Origin: Gemmatimonas phototrophica
Lineage (GTDB): Bacteria; Gemmatimonadota; Gemmatimonadetes; Longimicrobiales; Gaopeijiaceae
Assembly (NCBI GenBank): GCA_945876015.1
Contig: CAMCNM010000005.1
Location: 1-20,586 of the forward strand
Direction of reading: 5' to 3'
Length of the DNA stretch: 20,586 nt
The translations under genes and the position numbers were made by a program. The notes under the pieces were generated by a model. It was not told the DNA's origin, did no database searches, and worked only from the letters and a program-made list of their open reading frames with translations. Positions 1 to 7,658 of this stretch are shown here, piece by piece; within the stretch, counting starts at the first letter, position 1, and each line of letters opens with the position of its first letter.

Positions 1-103
1 GCAGCGGGGCTCAGATGCGCAGCATCTGGAGCGCAGCGAGCGAAGCGATGCGGAGCGCCCCCGCAGCGAGGCGGCACCGACCCCCGCCCGCGCAAACCAC
101 CAA

Positions 104-131
104 AATGCAGAAGCGGGAATGCAGAAGCGGG
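104..131. repeat. Perfect 14-bp tandem duplication
   Basis: The 14-mer AATGCAGAAGCGGG occurs twice back to back (104-117 and 118-131). It lies in the gap beyond the 3' end of the TPR gene. The rest of 1-194 is GC-rich, low-complexity DNA (AGCG/GCGAGC-like words, a small GATGC/GCATC hairpin at 14-26). No gene or clear terminator was recognised there. Confidence 0.8.
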
Positions 132-194
132 CGCCGCAGGGAAGTCCCCGCGACGCCCGCCCGATCCGACCTAAATGGTCGAAAGGAACCGCTA

Positions 195-1964
195 CTACCG
201 CCCGCGCTTGATCACAACGTTTTCGATCTCGATGTAGGTGTTCACCGCGTTGTTGATCTGCGTCAGATCCACACCAATCTTCCGCGCCGCCGGCGCGCCG
301 GCCGCGAACAAGTTCTTGGCCTGCTCGAACATCGGCAGCACCACGGTCGCCGAAGCCTTGGTCGGCTGGCACTCGGCGGGGCCGGGGCAAGACGGAATGT
401 GCAGCGCCATGGCCTGGTGATACAGCGCCCAGCCGTGCCAGAAGTCGAACTCGGAGCGGGTCTCGGCGTTCACGCTGAAGGTCTTCGCCTGGCCGATCCC
501 CTTGATCGCGTATTGCCACGCCTTCTTGTTGATGCCGTTGGTGACCGCGTCGCCGTAGACAAGCTTCGCGGCCGTGTTCGCGTCGGTGCCGTCATCGACC
601 GCCTTCTTGAGGTACGGGATGGCGTCATCGACCCGGCCCGCCGCGAGCAGCCAGCTGGCCTGGCGCACGCGCACGCTCGGGTAGTCGGCCTTGATCTCCT
701 TGACCTTGTCCATCGTGACGAGGGCCGCGTCGATCTTGCCCTGCCTCTGCTGCGCCTCGGCCAGGTTGGCCCAGATCAGCGCCTCGGTCGGATACGCCGT
801 GACTGCAGCCTGCGCCTCCGCCTCCGCCCCGGCCGGATCACCCGAGGCCAGCTTGGCCTGGATCAACATACGGAGGTAGCCCGCCGTCATCGCGCTACCA
901 CGGACTTCCTTGGACTTGGTCAACGCGTCGATCGCCTGCTTGTAGAGGGCGATCGCTTCGGGCGATCCGGGAGTGGCGGCGTCGCGCTTGGAGGCGGCCG
1001 CGACCCCGTAGCTGGCGTAGTACTCGAGCAGATCGGCGTTGTTGGGCGCCGCTTCGATACCGGTCTTGACCAGACCCATCGCGCCCTCGGGATCGCCCGC
1101 CTGCGCCATGTCGAAGGCGATCGAGAGACGGATCTGGTCGGCGCCGGGATTCACCTCGAGGTACTTGTAGAAATACTTCCGACCCTCTTCCGGCTGACCG
1201 AGCTGGATCGCGACCACACCGGCGAGCTGCAGGGCCGCCTCGTGGAACTCGTTCTGGGAGAGGACCGTCTTCAGCTCGGTCATGGCCTGCGTGTTCAAGC
1301 CATTCTTGGTCGCATCGTCGGTCGCGTCCTTGGCCTTCGCCATGATCGCCTGGACCTTGCGGAGCCGCGTCACGACGGCGTTCGGGTTGAGCGCGAGCGC
1401 CTTGTCGCAGTTCTCGATCCCGTTATCCCACTGCTGGCTTCCGATGTAGTCGGCGCAGAACTGCTGCGACTTGGCCAGCTGGATCATGCGGTCGAACGCC
1501 ATGAAGACGTGGTCGGCCGCCTGGATCTTGGCGTCCTTACCGGTCACCGTGACGTTCTCGACCTTGAGAGGCTCACCGGTCGTCATGTCCCAGAACTCGA
1601 TGCCCGACAACTGGAAGCTTTCACCCGAGCCGCTGAACGAAGCGCAGAGCGCCAGGTTGGCGTTGATCTGAGTGGCCAACTGCTGCGTCTTGAGGCAGTC
1701 GAGCTCATCCATCTTCATCTTGAACTTGCTGAGCTGCTCCTTGAGCTCCTTCTCAGGAATCGGCGCATGTGTCCCGAGCTTGTCGAGCCGTGCCCTGAGC
1801 TCCTTCGCCACGTCCCCGCCGAATCCGCCCTTCGCGCCCTGGACGGCGAAGAAGTCGGGAACGAGCACGCGGTAGCGACTCCCCTGTGCCGAAACCCGAC
1901 TGGGCAGGGCTATGAGGAGGGCGGCCGCTGCGAAGGCGAAGAATTGAGTCAGCCGTCCGTTCAT
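195..1964 (-). CDS. Exported TPR-repeat protein with TolB/CsgG-like N-terminal region
   Basis: Length is 589 aa from the ATG at 1964. That start is preferred over the upstream in-frame GTG (1988) because AGGAG sits 9 nt before it and a clean signal peptide follows: MNGRLTQ, a hydrophobic stretch at residues 8-20, and a VSA-Q cleavage site near 26. Residues about 30-150 begin with YRVLVPDFF and contain alternating helices and strands, resembling the periplasmic nucleotide-binding-like fold of TolB/FlgO/CsgG-type proteins. This is a weak resemblance. Residues about 165-560 are helical TPR-like repeats with typical blocks (for example GRVDDAIPYLKKAV and ALIWANLAEAQQRQGKIDAAL). It is probably a periplasmic scaffold or assembly factor; the partner is unknown. 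Nothing downstream is co-transcribed within the window. A possible attenuator lies in its leader. Confidence 0.8.
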   Translation of the reverse strand: MNGRLTQFFAFAAAALLIALPSRVSAQGSRYRVLVPDFFAVQGAKGGFGGDVAKELRARLDKLGTHAPIPEKELKEQLSKFKMKMDELDCLKTQQLATQINANLALCASFSGSGESFQLSGIEFWDMTTGEPLKVENVTVTGKDAKIQAADHVFMAFDRMIQLAKSQQFCADYIGSQQWDNGIENCDKALALNPNAVVTRLRKVQAIMAKAKDATDDATKNGLNTQAMTELKTVLSQNEFHEAALQLAGVVAIQLGQPEEGRKYFYKYLEVNPGADQIRLSIAFDMAQAGDPEGAMGLVKTGIEAAPNNADLLEYYASYGVAAASKRDAATPGSPEAIALYKQAIDALTKSKEVRGSAMTAGYLRMLIQAKLASGDPAGAEAEAQAAVTAYPTEALIWANLAEAQQRQGKIDAALVTMDKVKEIKADYPSVRVRQASWLLAAGRVDDAIPYLKKAVDDGTDANTAAKLVYGDAVTNGINKKAWQYAIKGIGQAKTFSVNAETRSEFDFWHGWALYHQAMALHIPSCPGPAECQPTKASATVVLPMFEQAKNLFAAGAPAARKIGVDLTQINNAVNTYIEIENVVIKRGR

Positions 1965-1998
1965 GATCCATTTCTCCTGGGAATGCACCCTGTTCTTG

Positions 1999-2025
1999 AA
2001 AAAAGGACAGCCCGACCGGACTGTC
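1999..2025 (-). terminator. Intrinsic terminator or leader attenuator upstream of the TPR gene
   Basis: Read on the minus strand, GACAGTCC (2025-2018) pairs with GGGCTGTC (2013-2006) around the loop GGTC. This gives 8 bp including one G-U pair. One C and then six Ts (2004-1999) follow. It ends about 34 nt before the TPR start codon. It could terminate the thioesterase remnant transcript or act as an attenuator in the TPR leader. Confidence 0.6.
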
Positions 2026-2036
2026 AGGGGGACAGT
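2020..2036 (-). promoter_or_regulatory. Competing inverted repeat (possible antiterminator or operator)
   Basis: The sequence ACTGTC-N5-GACAGT occupies 2020-2036, with arms 2020-2025 and 2031-2036. The arm 2021-2025 is also the left arm of the terminator hairpin, so the two structures exclude each other in RNA. As DNA it is equally a 6-5-6 dyad of the kind bound by dimeric repressors. The rest of the 1965-2119 gap shows no promoter I would defend. Confidence 0.4.
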
Positions 2037-2119
2037 TTGACTACACTACTACACGACGTTGGATCGGGAAATCCGTGTGGAATAAGACCGCGCAATCTAC
2101 TGTTCCCGGAGGTTGGACG

Positions 2120-2524
2120 TCAAACATCACGCCAAGGCCCGTTTCCCCCCCCTCCTGGAACCCCCTCCCACCTGCCGCTCCGCCCGAACCGCCCCTCGAA
2201 CCCCACGATCCGGTCCCGGACGTCGTCCGGTAGCCGCTTGCTCGCGCCGGCCGAATAGTCGTACATGACCTGCACCGTGGTCCCGCGCACCAGGCGCTCC
2301 CCCTCCTGGGACTCCACCGAGTAGTCCATCACGAAGTGCTTACGTCCCAGCAGGGAAACCCTGACCGAGACGCCCAGGCGGGCTGGCCAAAGGACTCGCT
2401 GGTGCCACCGCACGGCGGCTTCCGCGACGATATAGTCGATCGAGCCGTCTCAGGTCCGCCCCACCCCCTCCCGCCAATAGGCCGAGCGCGCCTCCTCGAA
2501 GTAGACGAGCGCGTGGGAGTGGAA
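2120..2524 (-). pseudogene. Hot-dog fold acyl-CoA thioesterase remnant (YbgC/FadM-like) with in-frame TGA
   Basis: One reading frame encodes a 4HBT thioesterase from FHSHALVYFEEARSAYW (from 2524) through DYIVAEAAVRWHQRV and GRKHFVMDYSVES to LPDDVRDRIVGFEG. It contains a TGA at 2450-2452, between GRT and DGSID. The N-terminal strand that normally carries the catalytic Asp (a D-x-D-x-x-G type motif before the H-x-x-x-x-Y helix) is not recognisable upstream, where thiO begins divergently at 2539. A GTG at 2413 could start a 97-aa product, but that would be only the C-terminal half of the domain. The TGA could be a single GGA-to-TGA change (T-G-D-G-S would read naturally). I call it a decayed gene; a base error remains possible for the stop but does not explain the missing N-terminus. 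Confidence 0.65.
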
Positions 2525-2538
2525 GGCGGAATCTCCGG

Positions 2539-3660
2539 ATGAGGGGTCGGGAGCGCAAAGGCTCGGATGTGATCGTGGTGGGAGGAGGGGCCATCGGCCT
2601 CGCCTGCGCGCGCGCCCTTGCGGCCCGCGGGCGCCACGTCACGGTGATCGATCGCGGCGTCCGCGGTGGAGAAGCCACGCTCGCCGCCGGAGGAATGCTC
2701 TCCCCCCTCGCCGAGTCGACCGGCCCCGGACCGTTCCTCGACATCGGCCTGGCCAGCTTCGCGCTCTGGCCGTCGTTCGTCGAGCAGATCGAGGAGGAGA
2801 CCGGGATGAGCCTCGACCTGCGCACGAACGGCAAGCTCCTGCTCGCGCTCGAGACGGAGGCCGCGCACGCGCTCCGCGCGCGCCACGACTGGGCGAAGCG
2901 GAACGGACTAGACGTGCGTTGGCTCGAGGGCGCGGCGCTGAGGGGGCGGGAGCCCAGCGTGCATCCCGCCGCGGTCTGCGGCGTCCACATCGCGGACGAC
3001 GGACAGGTGGACAATCGCCTACTGGCCCGGGCGCTGGACGTCGCGGCACGCGCCGCCGGATGCGCCGTCGCGGTGGGCGAAGCGAGCGGGCTGCTGGTCG
3101 AGAGCGGCGCGGTGCGCGGCGTCGTGACCCGGGACGGGGCCGATCATCCCGCGGACCTGGTGGTACTCGCCGCGGGCGCGTGGAGCGGTGGCATGTCGGG
3201 TCTCCCCCGCCCTCTGCCGGTTCGCCCGGTCAAGGGACAGATGGTCGCCCTCGCCTCACCGTCTCCACTGTCCACCGCGGTCGAGACCGAAGGCTGCTAT
3301 CTGATCCCCCGGCGCGGCGGCTCGGTCTGGGTGGGAGCGACGTCGGAGGATGTCGGCTTCTCGGGTGGCACCACCCCGGACGCGCGGGACGCGCTGCGGC
3401 GCGCGGCCGCCGCGGCCGTGCCGGGGCTCGACGGCGCCCCCGAGATCGAGGCCTGGGACGGGTTCCGACCCGGCACGCCCGACGGCCTGCCGATCCTCGG
3501 TCCGGATCCGGACCTTCCGGGGCTGATCCACGCGACGGGCCACTTCCGGAACGGGATCCTTCTCACGCCGATCACCGCCGAGCTCGTGGCGGGAGCCGCG
3601 GACGGAGCGCCGGACCCACGCCTGGCAGCCTTCCGTCCGGACCGCTTCCCGGGCGGATGA
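2539..3660 (+). CDS. thiO: Glycine oxidase ThiO (FAD-dependent amine oxidase, DAO family)
   Basis: The protein is 373 aa, typical of the family. The N-terminal dinucleotide-binding motif GGGAIG is at residues 15-20. The substrate/FAD domain has GATSEDVGF and WDGFRPGTPDGLPILGP, and the C-terminus carries GHFRNGILLTPITAELVA, the block that separates ThiO from other DAO-fold oxidases. ThiO oxidises glycine to iminoglycine, which feeds thiazole formation in thiamine synthesis. No other thi gene lies in the window, so the pathway link is from family knowledge. The ATG at 2539 has GGCGGA about 8 nt upstream and no better in-frame start. It is divergent from the thioesterase remnant. A 63-nt gap follows it. 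Confidence 0.87.
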   Translation: MRGRERKGSDVIVVGGGAIGLACARALAARGRHVTVIDRGVRGGEATLAAGGMLSPLAESTGPGPFLDIGLASFALWPSFVEQIEEETGMSLDLRTNGKLLLALETEAAHALRARHDWAKRNGLDVRWLEGAALRGREPSVHPAAVCGVHIADDGQVDNRLLARALDVAARAAGCAVAVGEASGLLVESGAVRGVVTRDGADHPADLVVLAAGAWSGGMSGLPRPLPVRPVKGQMVALASPSPLSTAVETEGCYLIPRRGGSVWVGATSEDVGFSGGTTPDARDALRRAAAAAVPGLDGAPEIEAWDGFRPGTPDGLPILGPDPDLPGLIHATGHFRNGILLTPITAELVAGAADGAPDPRLAAFRPDRFPGG

Positions 3661-3723
3661 TCCCCGCGCAGTTCGGTGGGCCGTAGCGGCCGACCCATGC
3701 CGCGGGCCGACGCGTAGTGTAGC

Positions 3724-4554
3724 TTGGCCGGATGCGCCGACTCGGCCCTCCCCCTCGTCCTGGCCGCCCTTCCGCTCGAACTCGCGTGCGCTTCGGGCGG
3801 CGCACCCTCACCGGCACCACCGACCGGCGCCTCCGCGGCCGAGTGGCAGGCGCTCTACCAGCCTCGCCCGGCTCCGCTCGCCGGTGCGCCTCGCATCGCG
3901 ATCGGGGAATTGACGCTGGGCGAAGACAAGCCGTGGGCACTGACCGCGTCGGTGCCCGCCGCGATCGCGATCGCGGAGTTGGTGGGCACCGAGCTGCTGC
4001 GCCGCGAGGACGTGCAGTTCGTCGAGCGACGCCGGTTCGCCGAGGCGGCCGAACGCGAGCGCCGTGGGCTGCCTCGTGGAGCGGGCGCACCTCCCGTGGG
4101 GACGTCGCCGGGGACCGAGCTGATCCTCGCCGGCAGTCAGACGCCGTTCCTGTTCGGCGACTCCGCACAGTTCAACCTCAGACTGGTGGACCCCGCGACC
4201 AGCGCCGTGCGCGCCGCGTGGCGCATGAGCGTTCCGCGCGGCGGCGATCCCGTTGCCCTCGCGCGCCGGCTGACGGGAAGCCTGGTGGCCACGCTCGACT
4301 CGCTCGCGACGCTGCCGCGCTGGGTCGATCCGGTCGCCGCCGCGACGCCGCGTGCGTGGAGCCCCTCGGGCGTCCCGCTCACCGCGGTGGACTCGTACCT
4401 GCGCGGAGTCGCGGCCGAAGACGTGTACGACTGGGAGAACGCTCGCCGCGCGTATCAGCGCGCGGGCGAGCTGGGGGGTTCGACGTTCTTCGAGCCGGGA
4501 GTGGCGCTCGCGCGCGTGGCGCGCCTCCACGCGGGCGGCACGCTCGGAGGGTGA
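3724..4554 (+). CDS. CsgG/FlgO-like envelope protein, C-terminus probably truncated
   Basis: The frame encodes a signal-like segment (PLVLAALPLELACAS) and then a domain resembling CsgG/FlgO/TolB-N: RIAIGELTLGED, IAIAELVGTELLRREDVQFVERRRF, TELILAGSQTPF, FNLRLVDPATSAVRAAW. The end, ENARRAYQRAGEL and EPGVALARVARL, looks like the beginning of TPR-type helices and then stops. No good start exists in this frame: only a TTG at 3724. An ATG at 3732 lies in the adjacent frame and would give MRRL followed directly by the hydrophobic core if one G near 3744 were absent. The Cys near residue 22 has Glu at -3, so it is not a standard lipobox. The stop at 4552-4554 adjoins a response regulator that lacks its own N-terminus, suggesting a deletion or misjoin. 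Confidence 0.6.
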   Translation: MAGCADSALPLVLAALPLELACASGGAPSPAPPTGASAAEWQALYQPRPAPLAGAPRIAIGELTLGEDKPWALTASVPAAIAIAELVGTELLRREDVQFVERRRFAEAAERERRGLPRGAGAPPVGTSPGTELILAGSQTPFLFGDSAQFNLRLVDPATSAVRAAWRMSVPRGGDPVALARRLTGSLVATLDSLATLPRWVDPVAAATPRAWSPSGVPLTAVDSYLRGVAAEDVYDWENARRAYQRAGELGGSTFFEPGVALARVARLHAGGTLGG

Positions 4555-5317
4555 GCGGTGGCTCTTCTCCGAGATCCTCCGCTCTCGGGGACACCACGTC
4601 GTCGCGACCGCGGACGCGGAGTCGGCGTGGACGTCCTTCGACGCCACCCCCTTCCCGCTCGTCGTGCTGGATCTCGTGCTCCTTCAGGCGGACGGCCTCG
4701 ACCTGTGTAGGCGCATCCGGGCGCACCCCGCGGGCCCCGACGCGGTGATCATGGTCGTCACCGGCAAACGCGACGCGAACGTCATCCAGGAGTCGCTCGA
4801 CGCGGGCGCGGACGACTATCTCGCGAAGCCCGTGGATGTCGCCCTGTTCAACCTCCGCCTCGCCGTGGCCGAGCACGCGGTGATCCTCAAGCACGAGCGC
4901 CGAACGAACCAGGACCGGATCATCACGCAGGCGGAGGAGATCCGCGCGCTGCTGGCCAACCTGGACGAGGTGATCTTCTCGCTCGATCCGCACACGGGCA
5001 CCCTCCTGCGCGTCTCCGCGGCCTCCGAGCGCATCGTGGGACGGAGCGCCGAGGAACTGCTCGCGACGGACTCCCACTGGCGCGCGCTGCTCTATCCGCC
5101 CGAGGTCGAAGTACGGACGCACGAGCTCAGCATGGGGCTCGACCGGACGATCCTCCATCGCTGGCAGATCCGCCTGACGAACGGGACGTCCCGCTGGGTG
5201 GCGGTGACCGTCAAGGGAGCGCGCGACGATTCCGGCCAGCTGGTGCGCATCGACGGCGTGCTCTCCGACGTGACCGAGACGCAGCGGTCGCAGGACGAGC
5301 TGGCCGCGCGCAACGAA
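4550..5317 (+). pseudogene. Response-regulator receiver plus PAS segment, N-terminus missing, frameshifted from the kinase
   Basis: From 4550 the frame reads a receiver domain beginning at alpha-1 (ERWLFSEILRSRGHHV). The phospho-acceptor Asp (VVLDLVLLQADG, codon 4670), the Thr of VVTG and the Lys of YLAKPVD are all present. Strand beta-1 with its acidic pair (the usual VLVVDDD) is absent, because the reading runs straight out of the end of the preceding gene. No plausible start codon precedes it in this frame. A PAS domain follows (ILANLDEVIFSLD-like start, RWVAVTVKGARDDSGQ, GVLSDVTE), then the linker QDELAARN. At about 5315 the coding frame moves by one base into the GAF-kinase frame, where the linker continues as KDLMTLYRISEVT. 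The original gene was probably a receiver-PAS-GAF-HisKA-HATPase hybrid kinase. Confidence 0.65.
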
Positions 5318-5324
5318 GGACCTG

Positions 5325-6569
5325 ATGACCTTGTATCGGATCTCCGAGGTCACGCTCACGGCCTCGTCCACCGAGCGCGCCTACCAGGATATCCTGGAGG
5401 AGCTGTGCAAGGCGACGGCGTTCCCCATCGCCGCGATCCTCCGCTTCGATCCCGAGCGCGACCGGCTCGTCGTGACCGCGGCGTGGGGCTTGCCCACCGA
5501 CGTGGCCCGGGTCGAAATGCAGGTCCACGACTCGCTCGCCGGTGTGGCGGTGCGCACCGGGCAGCCCGTGGCCGAGTTCAACGCGGGCGCGCGCCGCGAG
5601 ATGGCGAACGACCTGCTGCACGATCTCGGCATCCAGACGTACCTGGCGTTCCCGATGGTGGTGAGCCAGGAGGTGGCCGGCACGCTGATCTTCGCCCACA
5701 CCCAGGCGATGGAGCCCGACCGCAGGCTGGTCCGCTGGGCCGAATCGCTCGCCAACGGGGTCGCGCAGTTCATCGATCGGGTGACCGCGCATGAGGAATT
5801 GAAGGAGAGCGAGCAGGGTTACCGAAGGCTCGCGGAGGAGCTGCAGCAGGCGAACCTGGAGCTCGAGCGGTTCGCCTATTCCGTATCCCACGACCTGCGC
5901 GCTCCGCTCCGCACCATGCAGGGCTTCGCCCACGCGCTGATCCAGAACTTCGGCGACCGGCTGCCCGGAAAGGCGCGCGACTACGCGCAGCGCATCATCG
6001 CCTCGGGGCAGATGTCCGAGATCTTGATCCGCGACCTCCTGGCGTACAGCCGGCTGAGCTTCGAGGATCTCGAGCTCCAGCCCGTCGCGCTAACCAAGGT
6101 GGTCGAGGCGGCCTGCGAGCAGCTGGAGGGCGACCTGAAGGAAACGAACACGGACCTGGCCGTCGAAGGCGATCTGCCCCAGGTTCTCGGGCAGACCACT
6201 CCGCTGGTGCAGGTGCTGGCCAACCTGATCTCGAACGCGATCAAGTTCGTCCCGGTGGGCCGGCGTCCCCGCATCCGCATCCGCGCCGAGGAGAACGACC
6301 GGTGGGTGCGGCTCTGGGTGCAGGACAACGGGATCGGCATTCCCACCGGCCAGGAGGACCGCATCTTCCGCGTGTTCGAGCGCCTCACCGAGGGCGGTGC
6401 CCGCCCCGGAACCGGAATCGGGCTGGCCATCGTACGGAGGGGGATGGAGCGAATGAGCGGGCGCGCCGGAGTCGAAGCCGTCAAGGGCGGCGAAGGCAGC
6501 GCGTTCTGGCTCGACATCCCCCGCGTCGAAGGCGCGTCCAAGGGCGCGTGGCGCCGCAAGAAGAGCTGA
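5325..6569 (+). CDS. GAF-domain sensor histidine kinase (C-terminal part of a hybrid kinase)
   Basis: The protein is 414 aa from the ATG at 5325. A GAF domain occupies residues about 10-155 (TAFPIAAILRFDPERDRLVV, GIQTYLAFPMVV). A coiled linker (QQANLELERFAY) leads to the H-box SVSHDLRAP with His189, the N-box NLISNAIKF, the G1 box VQDNGIGIP, the F-box IFRVFERL and the G2 box GTGIGLAIV. It is a soluble kinase with no membrane segment. Codons just before the ATG (KDL) continue the linker of the receiver-PAS segment, so this is probably the 3' part of one longer gene split by an extra base at about 5315. Initiation at 5325 could still give a working GAF kinase. Its stop is 7 nt before the next gene. 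Confidence 0.82.
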   Translation: MTLYRISEVTLTASSTERAYQDILEELCKATAFPIAAILRFDPERDRLVVTAAWGLPTDVARVEMQVHDSLAGVAVRTGQPVAEFNAGARREMANDLLHDLGIQTYLAFPMVVSQEVAGTLIFAHTQAMEPDRRLVRWAESLANGVAQFIDRVTAHEELKESEQGYRRLAEELQQANLELERFAYSVSHDLRAPLRTMQGFAHALIQNFGDRLPGKARDYAQRIIASGQMSEILIRDLLAYSRLSFEDLELQPVALTKVVEAACEQLEGDLKETNTDLAVEGDLPQVLGQTTPLVQVLANLISNAIKFVPVGRRPRIRIRAEENDRWVRLWVQDNGIGIPTGQEDRIFRVFERLTEGGARPGTGIGLAIVRRGMERMSGRAGVEAVKGGEGSAFWLDIPRVEGASKGAWRRKKS

Positions 6570-6576
6570 GGAGACC

Positions 6577-6906
6577 ATGGAAGTCCTGCCGATCGACCTG
6601 ACCGCAGTCATCGCCACCTTCATGGGGATCTCGATCGTCCTCATTCCGGTGATGGGCCTGACCGCGCGTTACGCCCTCAAGCTGCTCGTTGAGTCGCTCG
6701 GCCGCCTCTTCAGCTCGAGGGAGAACGAGGAGAGCGTGCGCATTCTGGAGCGCCGCATGGCGCTGCTCGAGCAGCACCTCGAGGCGATGGACACGACGAT
6801 GACCCGCCTCGCGGAGGCGGCCGAGTTCCACCGCGACCTGCAGAGCGGAGGCACACCCGCCGATCCCGGTGCATCGCGCACCCTTCCCGGAGACCGGGGC
6901 TCGTGA
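6577..6906 (+). CDS. Small membrane protein with one TM helix and a coiled coil
   Basis: The protein is 109 aa. GGAG 4 nt before the ATG supports the start. Residues about 8-30 (TAVIATFMGISIVLIPVMGLTA) form one hydrophobic helix. Residues about 50-87 (SVRILERRMALLEQHLEAMDTTMTRLAEAAEF) form a heptad-like coiled coil, and the tail is Gly/Pro-rich and disordered. I know no specific function; the shape resembles small phage-shock-like or kinase-associated membrane proteins, but that is only a likeness. The gene sits between a sensor kinase and the glycerophosphodiester pathway. Its stop overlaps the GTG of the next gene (GTGA), implying translational coupling. Confidence 0.75.
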   Translation: MEVLPIDLTAVIATFMGISIVLIPVMGLTARYALKLLVESLGRLFSSRENEESVRILERRMALLEQHLEAMDTTMTRLAEAAEFHRDLQSGGTPADPGASRTLPGDRGS

Positions 6907-7658
6907 CCGAGGTGGCCACGCGCGACCTCGAGATCATCGCGCACCGCGGGTACAGCTCGCGCGCTCCCGAGAACACGCTCGCCGCGATCGACCTCGCGAT
7001 CACCGCGGGCGCGGACGCCATCGAGTGGGACGTCCACGTCGCCGCGTGCGGGACTCCGGTCCTGTTCCATGACGTCAACCTCTCGCGCACCAGTAGCGGC
7101 GTGGGACCGATCCGGCGCCGCACGCTGGCACAGCTGCAAACGCTCGACGCGGGCAAGTGGTTCGGCACGGAGTTCGCGGGAGAGAAGATCCCGTCGCTCG
7201 CGCAGGCGCTCGAACGCACGAAGGGCCGGGTGCGACGCGTCTACACCGAGGTGAAGGGCTTCCGCGAGCTCGAGGATCTGGACCGCATGGTCGACATCGT
7301 CCGAAAGGCCGACCGCATCCTGGACAACGTCTTCATCTCTCTCGACTGGGCGATCCTCGACCGCCTCGCGGGACGCGACCCCGCCGTGGGCATCGGCTAC
7401 ATCGTGGACACCGCCGAGCGCTTCGACGAAGGGCTCGAGCGGGCAACGTCCGACGGCCGATCGCTGGTGGATCTCGAGTACAGGCTGATCCTCGAGCGTC
7501 CGGACTTCGCGCGCCGCGCCCTCGAGCGCGGCATCAGGGTCGCGGTCTGGACCGTGGACGATCCGATCGACGCCGGCCGCCTGCGCGAAGCGGGCGTGAC
7601 CCGCTTCACGACCAATCAGGTGGACGCGCTCCTGGCCTGGAGGGCCGACATCCCGTGA
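6903..7658 (+). CDS. ugpQ: Glycerophosphodiester phosphodiesterase
   Basis: The protein is 251 aa, the length of cytosolic UgpQ-type enzymes, with no signal peptide. The GDPD fold is complete: AHRGYSSRAPENT gives catalytic His14 and Arg15 with the conserved E-N-T, IEWDVHV gives metal ligands Glu41 and Asp43, FHD gives the second catalytic His56, and TEVKG gives Glu116 and Lys118. The C-terminal AVWTVDD and FTTNQVDALL are standard for the family. It hydrolyses glycerophosphodiesters (deacylated phospholipid headgroups) to sn-glycerol-3-phosphate plus an alcohol. The GTG start overlaps the previous stop, and its own stop overlaps the GTG of glpD, so the product can pass directly to the next enzyme. 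Confidence 0.9.
   Translation: MTEVATRDLEIIAHRGYSSRAPENTLAAIDLAITAGADAIEWDVHVAACGTPVLFHDVNLSRTSSGVGPIRRRTLAQLQTLDAGKWFGTEFAGEKIPSLAQALERTKGRVRRVYTEVKGFRELEDLDRMVDIVRKADRILDNVFISLDWAILDRLAGRDPAVGIGYIVDTAERFDEGLERATSDGRSLVDLEYRLILERPDFARRALERGIRVAVWTVDDPIDAGRLREAGVTRFTTNQVDALLAWRADIP

Noticed and set aside
15..2258. Long plus-strand open frame of about 747 codons
   Set aside because: It is antisense to the TPR gene, whose protein has a signal peptide and repeats. The plus-strand product is Arg/Leu/Asp-rich with no domain, a common effect of high GC.
2450..2452. TGA in the thioesterase as a selenocysteine codon
   Set aside because: Hot-dog thioesterases do not use selenocysteine, the position is not catalytic, and no bacterial SECIS-like hairpin is apparent just after it. 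The N-terminus is also missing.
2539..2600. TPP riboswitch upstream of thiO
   Set aside because: The space before thiO is occupied by the thioesterase remnant, and no conserved TPP-box sequence was seen.
5305..5330. Programmed ribosomal frameshift joining receiver-PAS and GAF-kinase
   Set aside because: No slippery run, stop codon or stimulatory SD-like element sits at the crossover; an indel is simpler.
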